From: Aquisalibacillus elongatus
Lineage (GTDB): Bacteria; Bacillota; Bacilli; Bacillales; Alkalibacillaceae
Direction: 5' to 3'
Assembly: GCF_003843875.1 (NCBI RefSeq)
Contig: NZ_RKRF01000012.1
Coordinates: forward strand, 1 to 64,000
DNA: 64,000 nucleotides
In this document: positions 42,257 through 51,266 of the stretch, one piece after another
Position numbering within the stretch: the first letter of the stretch is position 1
Layout of the letters: every line of letters begins with the position of its first letter
Notes under the pieces: generated by a model
What the model was told of the DNA's origin: nothing
What the model saw: the letters and a program-made list of their open reading frames with translations, nothing else
Databases searched by the model: none
Program-made: the position numbers and the translations under genes

Positions 42257-42982
42257 TTAACGTCTCTCGATCCACTCTTTCAAAAACACCGGCAAATAAT
42301 CATAGCGATATAAATCTGATGGATAGTCTAGAAATCTTGGAGATTCTTCTTCGTCCATCACTTGCGCAGCAGCATTAAGAGCGCTCATGTAATCTTCATA
42401 TATAAATTCAAAGCTGACGGTCTCTTCAGGTACATAGTTGTCCGCACAAATTTGCGGGTCCATATAGTTTACGTATGTTCTGCATGGTAAAGGTCTAGCC
42501 TCATAGGCCATACACGCATTGGTTTCTGGGTTTAGTAATGGACATGGCAGCTGTTTTTTCATATATTCAAACTTAATATCTTCTTCAAAATTTAAAGATG
42601 TTGCTTCATCAATTAGCGATTCATAATTTTTGTAGTAAGATCTCAGGTGGTCCTTAATAGATTCTCGTCGTTCCGTTGGCATGACCTCAATAGATGCGAT
42701 AATCATATTCGCTTCTAACCTTGAGACAACTATAGGAAAATAACAACAAAACGCACAACCTAGCTGACAATTAGGGGTCATACCCATATGTTGGTTCATT
42801 TCACTCATCTTCTGAGAAACTTCTTGTTGTAAATGTTGATAAATTTCTACCATACGGTTTAATGATGTGCCCCGCTGATCTAACTGCTCTTCTGCAACAT
42901 CATAAAATGTCTCATCATTATAAGGATAAGAATCTAATTTATTTAATTTATGTTTAACTTCTTCAAGTGCACGATTTTCCAT
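42257..42982 (-). CDS. YkgJ-type cysteine-cluster protein
   Basis: This 241-residue cytoplasmic protein has the cysteine cluster of the YkgJ (CxxCxxxC zinc/iron-binding) family: CQLGCAFCCYFP (about 72-83), LPCPLLNPETNACMAYEARPLPCRTY (cysteines near 144, 155 and 165) and a later ICADNY Cys. The cluster is a likely Fe-S or zinc site; no reaction is known for this group. A ribosome binding site (AAAGAGG) precedes the ATG. It converges with the hydroxylase gene across the hairpin. Confidence 0.8.
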   Translation of the reverse strand: MENRALEEVKHKLNKLDSYPYNDETFYDVAEEQLDQRGTSLNRMVEIYQHLQQEVSQKMSEMNQHMGMTPNCQLGCAFCCYFPIVVSRLEANMIIASIEVMPTERRESIKDHLRSYYKNYESLIDEATSLNFEEDIKFEYMKKQLPCPLLNPETNACMAYEARPLPCRTYVNYMDPQICADNYVPEETVSFEFIYEDYMSALNAAAQVMDEEESPRFLDYPSDLYRYDYLPVFLKEWIERR

Positions 42983-43149
42983 ATATAAAAACCTCTTTCA
43001 TTCATAACCATGTTAACATATACTACTTTTTGTTGGGTATGCTAATCGTTGTGCGGTTAAATTATATTTTTACTTCCCACATTCTATTTTAAATGTTACA
43101 ATGACATCTGCATAAGATTGAAGATTCACTTGAGAAAGAGGTGTTATAG

Positions 43150-43281
43150 ATGTATATCGGATCTAAAGGTTGGTTCGTATCTGAACTTAAAAAAATTGGT
43201 GTTAGTTATCATGAAGGGCGTAAAATCGAATCATATGACGCCTCTACACTAGCTAACTTATTAGAATCAAAGAAAAATTAA
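43150..43281 (+). CDS. yflJ: small DUF2639 protein (YflJ-like)
   Basis: This 43-residue protein starts MYIGSKGWFVSELKKIG and has the HEGRKIESY segment typical of YflJ-like small proteins found throughout Bacillus. No function is known. A GAAAGAGGTG ribosome binding site lies 6 nt before the ATG and a strong terminator follows, so it is a complete small gene. It is too small for standard gene-length cut-offs. Confidence 0.85.
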   Translation: MYIGSKGWFVSELKKIGVSYHEGRKIESYDASTLANLLESKKN

Positions 43282-43290
43282 CCAACATTA

Positions 43291-43321
43291 TTACAGAGGA
43301 TTAATCCTCTGTAATTTTTTT
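43291..43321 (+). terminator. terminator of yflJ
   Basis: A perfect 11-bp stem TTACAGAGGAT / ATCCTCTGTAA is followed by TTTTTTT. Confidence 0.92.
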
Positions 43322-43409
43322 GTTAAAATTTCTTAACGCCATTCGACATTTTTCCGTGTTAGAATAGAAATACACACTTTGACCATAATAATTGAGATGG
43401 AGGCATCTT

Positions 43410-44417
43410 ATGTTTTCGAATGCAGAGATTGGAATCGACTTAGGTACAGCAAACCTTTTAATATATAGCAAAAATAAAGGGGTTGTCTACAACGAACCGT
43501 CTGTTGTAGCCATTGATACAACTACACATAAAGTGTTAGCAGTTGGTAATGAAGCGAAAGAAATGATCGGTAAAACACCAGCTAATATTACATCTATCCG
43601 TCCGTTGAGGGATGGCGTAATTGCCGACTATGAAGTAACGTCTCAAATGCTTAATGTAATGTTAAAGAAAGTAAGCAAACGCTTAGGAATGTCTATGCGT
43701 AAACCAAATGTCATTGTTTGTGCACCAACAGGATCAACTTCTGTTGAACGCCGTGCGATTGACAATGCCATTAAAGACTATGGCGCAAAACAAGTTCATA
43801 TTATTGAAGAACCGGTTGCAGCTGCCGTAGGTGCTGGTCTACCAGTAGACGAGCCTGTATCAAACGTTGTTGTTGATATCGGTGGCGGTACTAGTGAAGT
43901 AGCTATTATTTCATTTGGTGGCGTCGTATCAGCTAATTCCATCCGTACAGGCGGAGACCACATGGATATTGCAATCATTCAGCACGTCCGTAAACATTAC
44001 AACGTATTAATCGGTGAACGTACAGCTGAAAATATTAAAATGGAAATTGGCCATGCACTCATTGATCATGATACTGAAGAAATGGAAATTCGCGGTCGTG
44101 ACCTTGTAACAGGTTTACCAAAAACGATTAATTTAAACTCTAAAGAGATCCAAGAAGCATTACGCGAACCATTAGAATCAATCCTTGAAGCCGTTCGTAC
44201 AACGCTTGAAAACTGCCCACCCGAGCTAAGTGGTGACATTGTTGACCACGGTATTATGCTAACAGGCGGTGGCGCATTATTAAGAGGGATGAAAGAATGG
44301 TTATCATCTGAAATTGATGTTCCTGTTCACGTAGCCGAAAACCCACTTGAATGTGTGGCAATCGGAACAGGTAAGTCATTACACTTAATTCATAAATTAC
44401 AAAAAGCAGCTAAATAA
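43410..44417 (+). CDS. mreBH: MreB-family cell-shape protein MreBH
   Basis: This 335-residue bacterial actin has the phosphate-1 loop [12 protein letters not shown] (about 8-19), phosphate-2 region [14 protein letters not shown] (about 157-170) and adenosine motif [13 protein letters not shown] (about 279-291). The N terminus ([15 protein letters not shown]) and isolated, monocistronic context away from mreCD match MreBH rather than MreB or Mbl. MreBH directs lateral cell wall synthesis and, in B. subtilis, the hydrolase LytE. GAGG precedes the ATG at 43410. The upstream region was not clearly recognisable as a sigma-I promoter. Confidence 0.88.
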   Translation: MFSNAEIGIDLGTANLLIYSKNKGVVYNEPSVVAIDTTTHKVLAVGNEAKEMIGKTPANITSIRPLRDGVIADYEVTSQMLNVMLKKVSKRLGMSMRKPNVIVCAPTGSTSVERRAIDNAIKDYGAKQVHIIEEPVAAAVGAGLPVDEPVSNVVVDIGGGTSEVAIISFGGVVSANSIRTGGDHMDIAIIQHVRKHYNVLIGERTAENIKMEIGHALIDHDTEEMEIRGRDLVTGLPKTINLNSKEIQEALREPLESILEAVRTTLENCPPELSGDIVDHGIMLTGGGALLRGMKEWLSSEIDVPVHVAENPLECVAIGTGKSLHLIHKLQKAAK

Positions 44418-44418
44418 T

Positions 44419-44451
44419 AAAAAGGCTGATCTGTCGCCAGATCAGCCTTTT
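44419..44451. terminator. bidirectional terminator
   Basis: A perfect 13-bp stem (44420-44432 with 44439-44451) with a 6-nt loop separates mreBH from the convergent EamA gene; T follows on plus, and T on minus. Confidence 0.9.
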
Positions 44452-44455
44452 CTTT

Positions 44456-45388
44456 TTAACTAACTTTTTCCTCATCTACATTAGTTAGTTCCTTTTTCCT
44501 AAAGATCTCTTTTAAATTCACATTCACCATAATGACACCTAAAATAACGAGTACCCCACCTATAATTTGTGCGGAAAAAACTTGTTCATTTAAGAAAATG
44601 ACCGCACCGATTGTTGTGAAAAACGGTAATATGTTCAAAAATACGCTTGATAAAGAAGGGCCTAAGTCGGATACCGCCTGATTCCACAACACAAACGCTA
44701 TAAATGACGGGAAAATCCCCAGATACAGTAGGCCCAACCAGTTTGCTGAATTCGTTATTTCAGTTGGGAAGCCTAGAATCATCCACTCAACTATGACCGT
44801 TGGAATAAGAATGATGACGCCAAGACCAATCATGGCTAAGGTGCCACCAAAGATTGGGAACTTGTGATTGTGTTGCTTTACAATTAATGTGTAACATGCC
44901 CAGACAATCATGGCGATGACCATCGTAATATCACCAATGTTGAACTCTAATTGCAAGAGACGTTCAATAGAGCCTTGAGTCAGAACCCATAAGGCGCCGA
45001 TAAATGAAATGACCGTTCCAATAATATGTCTTGGTTTTAGTTTTTCTTTTAAAATAAAATACCCTAAAATCATAGCGTATGCTGGGGTTGACGCTTCTAC
45101 AATTCCAGCATTTGTCGAAGTCGTAAAATTAAGAGATAAATAGACTAAGACGTTAAAGGTTGTAATGCCTGTTAATGCAATGGCGATTAAAGGTTTTATA
45201 TTATCTTTTAATACATCGTAAGATTGACGTAATTGTTTGTAACCAAAAGGTAGAATAACGAGGAAAGCGATCAATGTTCTGACAAACGCAATCGTAACGG
45301 GTGGAAGGTCATTAATCGCTTTTCCGACGATTAGGTTGCCTGAGAAAATCATGACGGTGATGATTAAAAATATGTATGATCGAAACAT
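44456..45388 (-). CDS. EamA/DMT-family transporter
   Basis: This 310-residue protein has ten predicted membrane helices in two EamA repeats (about 6-135 and 150-285) and a charged C-terminal tail. Motifs such as ASTPAYAMILGYFILKEKLKPR (about 99-120) and NILPFFTTIGAVIFLNEQ (about 255-272) mark the conserved helix-4-to-5 hairpin of each repeat. It probably exports amino acids or other metabolites; the substrate is not known. Single gene. Confidence 0.85.
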   Translation of the reverse strand: MFRSYIFLIITVMIFSGNLIVGKAINDLPPVTIAFVRTLIAFLVILPFGYKQLRQSYDVLKDNIKPLIAIALTGITTFNVLVYLSLNFTTSTNAGIVEASTPAYAMILGYFILKEKLKPRHIIGTVISFIGALWVLTQGSIERLLQLEFNIGDITMVIAMIVWACYTLIVKQHNHKFPIFGGTLAMIGLGVIILIPTVIVEWMILGFPTEITNSANWLGLLYLGIFPSFIAFVLWNQAVSDLGPSLSSVFLNILPFFTTIGAVIFLNEQVFSAQIIGGVLVILGVIMVNVNLKEIFRKKELTNVDEEKVS

Positions 45389-45415
45389 TCATCGACATCC
45401 TTTTATATAAAAATA

Positions 45416-45441
45416 GTGCAGTCCTTTAAAAAGAACTGCAC
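45416..45441 (-). terminator. terminator of the ABC-2 exporter operon
   Basis: GTGCAGT (45416-45422) pairs with ACTGCAC (45435-45441), followed on the minus strand by TATTTTTATA. Confidence 0.75.
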
Positions 45442-45457
45442 CGTTAATTGTAGTGGA

Positions 45458-46234
45458 TTAATATTGACTTAGCAAACCTTTCTCCATTGCTACTTTTTCT
45501 GATTTAAGGTATATAACCACGCCTAGAACTAGGTAAAATGCTGAATTTAAAATTAAGGCACTGTAGTCCCAAAATGAGAAATCAAGCCAGGTATATCCGT
45601 GGATCATGACATGTCTCACCATATCAATACCTTTTACCAAAGGAGCGAAAATTAAGTAAGGCGCCACAGATAAAGGTACAAAAGCTAAGCCCATTAATAT
45701 AAATTGTAGAACATTTAAGACAGACTGGATTTGTTTAAATATAATCGCAAGCCCCGCCAACATAAAGCCAATTCCGAGCATCCCGAGTATCGAGATAAGA
45801 AAAATTGGAAGTACAACGTCTATTCGAAAGACGAGCCACTCACCGGCTGTTGCCATCGATAAGACGAGCAATACAGAAACGATTACTCCATAGATCACTA
45901 GATTTGCAATAATTCGAGCTAATAAAATTCGCCACATACCTAGCGGTGACATGAATAATTGCTCTAATGTTCCACGCTGAGCTTCGAATAAAATAACATA
46001 TCCTAAGTCTTGCATAATCGTTAGCATAAAAAACCATATAACATAGTTAACAATGACGTATTGAACGTTAGTATCGATTTGTTGAGGGTCTCCGACGACG
46101 TGAATCCCAAGCAGCATGGCTAGAAATATAAAATAAAACTGAACGATCATTGTAATCGTGTTAGGGTAATAACGTTTTAACTCTATATATTCTTTTCTTA
46201 AATTTGCATTAATGAGATGCCACAGCTGGATCAT
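45458..46234 (-). CDS. ABC-2 type permease
   Basis: This 258-residue membrane protein has about six helices and the ABC-2 permease layout (N-terminal amphipathic NLRKEYIELKRYYPNTI before helix one; GTLEQLFMSPL cytoplasmic loop at about 95-105). The start is set at the ATG 46234 (AGGAGG upstream), which overlaps the end of the ATPase gene by 26 bp. With that ATPase it forms an exporter of unknown substrate. Confidence 0.85.
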   Translation of the reverse strand: MIQLWHLINANLRKEYIELKRYYPNTITMIVQFYFIFLAMLLGIHVVGDPQQIDTNVQYVIVNYVIWFFMLTIMQDLGYVILFEAQRGTLEQLFMSPLGMWRILLARIIANLVIYGVIVSVLLVLSMATAGEWLVFRIDVVLPIFLISILGMLGIGFMLAGLAIIFKQIQSVLNVLQFILMGLAFVPLSVAPYLIFAPLVKGIDMVRHVMIHGYTWLDFSFWDYSALILNSAFYLVLGVVIYLKSEKVAMEKGLLSQY

Positions 46235-47183
46235 CTTGACCCTCCTTTTGAATGAGTTGCATAAATACTTGTTCGAAGTCGACTGTCGTTCGATCAATTT
46301 TTTCTATTTTCGTTTGATCACTTTTTAAAATATCCATCATCGTATATAGATCGTTTTCTTTTTCAACCGTAATTTGAACCTGATTGTCCTGAACGTCGAA
46401 AATCGGAAAGTGATTTTGGATTAATCTCGTTTGCTTTTCGGATAATTGTCCTTCAATCGTAAAACTGTAAGCTCTTGTATCGAAAAGTTTAATCAAATCT
46501 TCCACCTTTTCATCTGCAACAACTTTTCCACCATTAATAATGACGGTTCGATCACAAACATCCTGAACTACCGGCATATCATGTGAACTAATAATAATTG
46601 TTTTACCTTGTTGCTCTACGATTTTTTTTAGTAAATCTCGCACTTCATAACTCGTCTCAACATCCAGTCCCAATGTCGGCTCATCCAGTAAGAGTACGTC
46701 TGTGTCGGCAAGTAATGCCACAGCTATCGCGAGTTTCTGCTGCATCCCTCGGGATAAGCTACTGACAAGCTCCGTCTCTTTTTTCTTTAAATCAAAAAAC
46801 GCTAACAGCTCATCAATTTTATCTTGAATATGACGTCGGTTGACGCCACGGTTCCCCGCAAAATACTCTAAATTCTCACGTACCGTTAAGCGCCAGTAAA
46901 TGTTCCGGTTTCCTTCTAAAACGGCACTTATGTAATTTAAGGCTTTCAATCGTTGCTTGTTCGAATCATACCCATTTATATGAACAGATCCCCCGTTTGG
47001 CACTAGTAGACCACAAATGGATTTGATTGTCGTTGTTTTACCAGCTCCATTTGGACCCAGCAAACCAAGGATCTCACCTCGATAAACATCAAATGAGACA
47101 CTATCTACTGCTTTAACAATTTCCTTCGTTTTTTTCTTTTTATACGTTTTGCTTAAATCTTTTACTTGGATGATTTTTTCCAA
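46209..47183 (-). CDS. ABC transporter ATP-binding protein (ABC-2 type)
   Basis: This 324-residue ATPase has Walker A GPNGAGKTT (about 46-54), signature LSRGMQQKLAIA (about 148-159), Walker B VLLLDEPTLGLD (about 168-179) and a switch His (SSHDM). The signature has Arg in place of the common Gly (SRGMQ), seen in some ABC-2 ATPases. The TTG at 47183 is favoured as start, 7 nt after GAGGGAGG. It overlaps the permease gene, so expression is coupled. Confidence 0.88.
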   Translation of the reverse strand: MEKIIQVKDLSKTYKKKKTKEIVKAVDSVSFDVYRGEILGLLGPNGAGKTTTIKSICGLLVPNGGSVHINGYDSNKQRLKALNYISAVLEGNRNIYWRLTVRENLEYFAGNRGVNRRHIQDKIDELLAFFDLKKKETELVSSLSRGMQQKLAIAVALLADTDVLLLDEPTLGLDVETSYEVRDLLKKIVEQQGKTIIISSHDMPVVQDVCDRTVIINGGKVVADEKVEDLIKLFDTRAYSFTIEGQLSEKQTRLIQNHFPIFDVQDNQVQITVEKENDLYTMMDILKSDQTKIEKIDRTTVDFEQVFMQLIQKEGQDDPAVASH

Positions 47184-47363
47184 AAAATAACCTCCCTCAC
47201 TGTCATTTAATGTCATTGTAGCACTAATTTTCAGAAAAATATAACAGTCTAGGGAGTGTTTTTGTCTCAGACTGTGGTAGGAGGATGCTGTAATAAGGAT
47301 GAAAATTACTGTTTAATTTTGTTAATATAAGGGAGAAGATGTTTGGCTAATAGGGGGATTAAT

Positions 47364-47789
47364 TTGAAAAAAGGCGTTATGACTGTATGTTTAATATTAC
47401 TTATTTCGTTAGTTGCTTGTAGTAATGAAGATAAGGTTGAACTAAGTCAAATTGAATATGCGATGATCGAAATGGGCAACAATATTGGATTTGACTATTT
47501 ACGGAGCGATGACCCTCCAGAGGTTATTGAGGCGAGGATTCTGACCACCTTACATAACATGAAAGCACTTCAAGACTCTATACCAGAAGATAAATCAGTA
47601 TTTATTCGTAAGATAAGAATAGATGAAATTGAAGTTTTGGTTACTCAAGAACAAATTCATGAACAACCAAAGGAAATAAGAAATGAAATCGCTAATATTT
47701 TTATGGAGTATTTTAATGAATCAAACCTCGATGAGGAAAAAGACTTTGCAAACCTAAGTATTGAAATTAGGAATGACATATTAGAATAA
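47364..47789 (+). CDS. putative lipoprotein
   Basis: This 141-residue protein starts with a signal peptide (MKKGVMTVCLILLISLVAC) whose lipobox LVAC predicts lipid attachment at Cys. The mature part is an acidic helical domain with no recognised family. The TTG at 47364 follows GGGGG by 6 nt; a longer start at 47343 is possible but would give a long N-terminal region. Function unknown. Confidence 0.68.
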   Translation: MKKGVMTVCLILLISLVACSNEDKVELSQIEYAMIEMGNNIGFDYLRSDDPPEVIEARILTTLHNMKALQDSIPEDKSVFIRKIRIDEIEVLVTQEQIHEQPKEIRNEIANIFMEYFNESNLDEEKDFANLSIEIRNDILE

Positions 47790-47805
47790 TAGAATCCACC
47801 AAAAG

Positions 47806-47835
47806 TAAAGGAGCTTGGTTTCTCAAGCTCCTTTA
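47806..47835. terminator. bidirectional terminator
   Basis: TAAAGGAGCTTG (47806-47817) pairs with CAAGCTCCTTTA (47824-47835), perfect 12 bp, between the lipoprotein gene and the convergent ligase gene. Confidence 0.9.
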
Positions 47836-49332
47836 TTGTTTAAGTTGTTCATTGACTAACGCTTTTTTATTAATTTTTCCTACATGGGTTTTGGGTAGTT
47901 CATCTATAATGTGAAATTGTTTCGGTATTTTATATCGCGATAATTTTTTCTGGCAATAGTCTTTAAGCTCATCTTCACTAAGAGTTTCTCCACCTTTCTG
48001 TGAAACAAAGGCTGCTACAACTTCGCCCCACTTTTCATGTGGTAAGCCAACTACCGCTACCTCATTAATAGATTCATGCGATTGTAGCCAATGCTCAATC
48101 TCGAGTGGGTAAATATTTTCACCACCTGAGATGATCATTTCTTTTTTTCGACCGGCGATATAGACATATCCGTCTTCATCTTTTCTAGCTAAATCGCCTG
48201 TCTTAAACCAGTCATCATGAAAGGCTTGATCGGTTTCATCCTCATTATTCCAGTAATACTCAAATAGGTGCTTTCCTTTAAGCCAAAGCTCTCCTACTTC
48301 ATTTGCCTCCGCTTCTTGGCCTTCATTCATGATTCTTATCTGATTAAACACCATCTCACGCCCGACAGATCCTTGTAAAGTTTTTGCCACATCAGGGTCA
48401 ATATAAAAGTTGTTCGGTCCTGCCTCCGTTAAACCATAGCCTTCCTTAAATTTTAAACCTTTTTCTTCAAAAGCTTGATAAACCGTTAACGGACATGGTG
48501 CTCCTCCCGAAAGAAATACGTTCATATCTGGGAACGTTGAGTTTTGAAAGGCGTCTGTTTGGACAATCATATGATACATCGTTGGGATAAAAAGTACCAC
48601 GGAGCATCGATACCTTATTAAATCTTCCACTGCTTCTTCAGGATCAAAATTCGAACGTAACACAACAGTGCCACCAGCTAGAAGAACTGGCGTCGAAAGG
48701 GCGTTCAGGCCACCTGTGTGAAACATTGGGATGGTCGTTAACGTACAATCATGTTGATTTAAATCCCAGCTAATGATGGTGTTAATTGCATTCCAAAAAA
48801 TAGACTGATGACTTAATACGGCACCCTTTGGTTTACCAGTCGTACCACCCGTATAAATCATCGCAAGTGGGTCTTTTTCTTCAATATCAACAAAAGGAAG
48901 TTTCAGTTTCAATTCCAGTTTTTCAGTCGTCGGGACTTGGTCAATATACTGATTGTGGTGTATTACTAAATTCGACTCAATCCATTCATGAGTCTGCTCG
49001 AATTCATCATGAATGGCTATAAATTTAGGTGACGCATCATTGATGACGTATTCTAATTCCTCCTGAGCCAAACGCCAATTAAGCGGTACAAAGATCGCAC
49101 CGATTTTTTTACAAGCGAATAAAAAATCAAAGTAACTGACATGGTTAGGGGCTAACAGTGCAACTCGATCACCTTTTTCTACTTGGTGATCTATTAAATA
49201 AACTGCTAATTGAATAGCACGCTCATTCATTTCCTTATACGTCCATTTTGTATCTGTATCTGCATCAATCACAGCTATATCGTCCTCAAATAGTTGTGCT
49301 CTCTTCCCGATCCAATCAATTTCCGGATGCAC
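47833..49332 (-). CDS. AMP-forming acyl-CoA ligase (ligase 1)
   Basis: This 499-residue ANL-superfamily enzyme activates a carboxylic acid to acyl-AMP and then acyl-CoA. Motifs: YTGGTTGKPKG (A3, about 160-170), EGYGLTEAG (A5, about 293-301), TGDLARKDEDGYVYIAGRKKEMIISGGENIYP (A7-A8, about 378-409) and the catalytic Lys in KTHVGKINKKAL (about 485-496). The substrate is unknown; the surrounding genes suggest a medium or branched acid. The GTG at 49332 is the best-placed start after AAAGGGG. Its own promoter region contains TGTAAC direct repeats shared with the livJ promoter; a 21-bp repeat array and a terminator separate it from the reductase gene. Confidence 0.88.
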   Translation of the reverse strand: MHPEIDWIGKRAQLFEDDIAVIDADTDTKWTYKEMNERAIQLAVYLIDHQVEKGDRVALLAPNHVSYFDFLFACKKIGAIFVPLNWRLAQEELEYVINDASPKFIAIHDEFEQTHEWIESNLVIHHNQYIDQVPTTEKLELKLKLPFVDIEEKDPLAMIYTGGTTGKPKGAVLSHQSIFWNAINTIISWDLNQHDCTLTTIPMFHTGGLNALSTPVLLAGGTVVLRSNFDPEEAVEDLIRYRCSVVLFIPTMYHMIVQTDAFQNSTFPDMNVFLSGGAPCPLTVYQAFEEKGLKFKEGYGLTEAGPNNFYIDPDVAKTLQGSVGREMVFNQIRIMNEGQEAEANEVGELWLKGKHLFEYYWNNEDETDQAFHDDWFKTGDLARKDEDGYVYIAGRKKEMIISGGENIYPLEIEHWLQSHESINEVAVVGLPHEKWGEVVAAFVSQKGGETLSEDELKDYCQKKLSRYKIPKQFHIIDELPKTHVGKINKKALVNEQLKQ

Positions 49333-49379
49333 ACTCACCAACCCCTTTCATAACTGATACTTCCATCTTATAAAAAAGG

Positions 49380-49396
49380 GTTACAAAAGAGTTACA
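49380..49396 (-). promoter_or_regulatory. direct-repeat motif TGTAAC-N5-TGTAAC upstream of ligase 1
   Basis: On the minus strand two TGTAAC boxes are spaced 11 bp start to start, followed 18 nt after the first box by a -10-like TATAAG. An 18-bp identical segment (49379-49396) occurs upstream of livJ at 57269-57286. Confidence 0.5.
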
Positions 49397-49403
49397 GGTG
49401 TGT

Positions 49404-49565
49404 TCGAGAATAGGGGATGCATTTTCGGGAATTGAAATATCCTATTCGGGAATAGAGATCCCACTTTCGGGAATAGGAACGTCCTGTTCGGGAATAGAAC
49501 ACTTATTTTCGGGAATTAGAGCGTTCTATTCGGGAATAGAACTCTTTTTCAAGAATTGAAAAAGC
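49404..49565 (+). repeat. array 4 of 21-bp tandem repeats, the best conserved
   Basis: On the plus strand seven units start at 49404, 49425, 49446, 49467, 49488, 49509 and 49530, exactly 21 bp apart, each beginning TCGGGAATAG or TCGAGAATAG, or TCGGGAATT. A degenerate eighth unit (AAGAATTG) follows at 49551. The first ten to thirteen bases are conserved and the last eight vary. It lies between the fabG-like gene terminator and the ligase 1 promoter. Confidence 0.9.
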
Positions 49566-49591
49566 ACTACAGAACTCGTTCTGTAGTGCTT
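49562..49591 (-). terminator. terminator after the fabG-like gene
   Basis: A perfect 13-bp stem (49562-49574 with 49579-49591) with a 4-nt loop is followed on the minus strand by TTTTCAATT. It ends the main Liv/KAS transcript. Confidence 0.9.
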
Positions 49592-49596
49592 CATCT

Positions 49597-50340
49597 TTAC
49601 ATCATAATACCACCATCGACGTGTAGTACGTGCCCATTAACATAATCTGATTCATCTGAGGCTAAGTATAGGTAGGCATTAGCTATATCCTCAGGTTTTC
49701 CTAATCGCCCCATTGGTACTTGATTAACTAGACCATCGATGACATGATCAGGTACCGTTTCTACCATAGCAGTTTCAGTAAAACCTGGTGCGACAGCGTT
49801 GACATTAATTTGTTTACGTCCTAGCTCTTTGGCCCATGTTTTGGTCAGTCCTATTAAGCCGGCCTTTGCTGCGGCGTAGTTAGATTGACCAACATTGCCG
49901 TAAGCACCTGATACAGAAGAGGTATTGATTACTTTCCCTTTACCTCGTTCTGCTAAATGCGGTAAGACTGCTTGTGTACAATGAAAGACTCCAGTTAAGT
50001 TTACATCAATAACTTGTTTAAATTGTTCTGGAGTCATTTTTGATAACATGGCGTCGCGCGTAATGCCAGCGTTGTTGACTAAAATATCAACGCCTCCAAA
50101 TTGTTTAACTGTTTCATCGACCATGTGATCTACACTATCTCGGTCGGCAACATTGACTTGAATAAACGCTACATCATAGCCTTGTTCTTTTAATTGTTCC
50201 TCACGTTTTTGCCCTGTTTCCACATCAAAATCTGCTAATACCACTTTCGCTCCCTCTTCGGCAAAGCGTTCGGCTGCTTGTAAACCGATACCATTAGCGC
50301 TCCCTGTTATGATGGCTACTTTGTCTTGTAAACGTCCCAT
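49597..50340 (-). CDS. FabG-type 3-oxoacyl reductase/SDR
   Basis: This 247-residue classical SDR has TGSANGIG (about 12-19), NNAG (about 88-91), catalytic Ser in NTSSVSG (about 140), YAAAK (Y153-K157 region) and the C-terminal FabG-like YVNGHVLHVDGGIMM. An acidic residue after the second strand (ADFD) suggests NADH rather than NADPH preference, which fits an oxidising, catabolic direction. It probably acts on a 3-hydroxy/3-oxoacyl thioester made in this cluster. Seven nt downstream of the alpha/beta hydrolase gene. Confidence 0.85.
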   Translation of the reverse strand: MGRLQDKVAIITGSANGIGLQAAERFAEEGAKVVLADFDVETGQKREEQLKEQGYDVAFIQVNVADRDSVDHMVDETVKQFGGVDILVNNAGITRDAMLSKMTPEQFKQVIDVNLTGVFHCTQAVLPHLAERGKGKVINTSSVSGAYGNVGQSNYAAAKAGLIGLTKTWAKELGRKQINVNAVAPGFTETAMVETVPDHVIDGLVNQVPMGRLGKPEDIANAYLYLASDESDYVNGHVLHVDGGIMM

Positions 50341-50346
50341 TGGTTA

Positions 50347-51243
50347 TCACCTTTCTAAAAAATGTTCGATTGTGTTTTTGAGTTGTTCTAAATCATCGAT
50401 TAATGGAGAATGACCGCAACCTTCTAAATTAACAAAAGTCGCTCGGTCTCCTAAATCTTCTATAATTTCATCCGTCATCGGTTTCGTGACTACTAAATCA
50501 TTTTCACCATGCATGACGAGAACAGGTATATCAATTTGATCGACCTCCCCTGTTCCTTTTCCTAATCCATTATCGTGATGACTGATATTAAATATATTCA
50601 AAGCTTGATAGATTTCGGCTAAATTTCGCTGCGTACACATGTCTTCTAAGTACTCATCATACTTATCTGGACTTGGTTGTTTATTCGTATAAATCAAATG
50701 ATTCCAAATCGCTTTTAATAACTCTTTATCCTTACGATCATAAGCCCCTTGCATGGCCTGTGTACGTCCAGGGTCTTGACGGACTTCATCTAAAGTCTTG
50801 AGGCGGTTATTAATGTCAGGCAACCCTTCAGGACCTGTACCATAAAACGGGTAGCCACGTGTTGAGCCAGAAGCTAACAACAAAAGCTTCTCAGCAGGCT
50901 CATCATAATCCGCGCAATACTGCAGTAAAACCGCGCCTCCCATTGACCAGCCTAAAAGGGCATAAACATCTAAATTTAGCGCATCAACAAATTGTCTAAC
51001 CGTCTCACTTAAATCTCTAATAGACGTGATCGTATGGTTATACGTCGATTCGCCAAAACCTGGTAGATCAATAGCATAGAGTTTGTATTTAGGATCCAAA
51101 GCTTCGATGAGCACATCCCAATGCTTCGATGATGTCATATTACCATGGACCATTAACACAACCGCCTCACCGCCTTCCCTCTCGCGGTAAGTGACTGTCT
51201 CTCCATTTGGTAAAGCAACTTGATTCATTCCTACTTTAATCAT
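50347..51243 (-). CDS. alpha/beta hydrolase
   Basis: This 298-residue hydrolase has the oxyanion HGN (H33), nucleophile S100 in GWSMGG, Asp about 244 in MHGENDLV and His about 276 in GCGHSPLI. The Ser nucleophile rules out haloalkane-dehalogenase or OleB-type chemistry (Asp) and suggests a thioesterase, lactonase or C-C hydrolase. In the cluster it could release an acid from a KAS III-type product. It lies between the KAS III-like gene 1 and the reductase gene on one transcript. Confidence 0.83.
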   Translation of the reverse strand: MIKVGMNQVALPNGETVTYREREGGEAVVLMVHGNMTSSKHWDVLIEALDPKYKLYAIDLPGFGESTYNHTITSIRDLSETVRQFVDALNLDVYALLGWSMGGAVLLQYCADYDEPAEKLLLLASGSTRGYPFYGTGPEGLPDINNRLKTLDEVRQDPGRTQAMQGAYDRKDKELLKAIWNHLIYTNKQPSPDKYDEYLEDMCTQRNLAEIYQALNIFNISHHDNGLGKGTGEVDQIDIPVLVMHGENDLVVTKPMTDEIIEDLGDRATFVNLEGCGHSPLIDDLEQLKNTIEHFLER

Positions 51244-51266
51244 TCAACATCACCCTTTTCATTTAT

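Noticed and set aside
49404-49565. CRISPR array
   Set aside because: The unit is only 21 bp with no separate repeat and spacer of normal size, the conserved part is degenerate and no cas genes are near.
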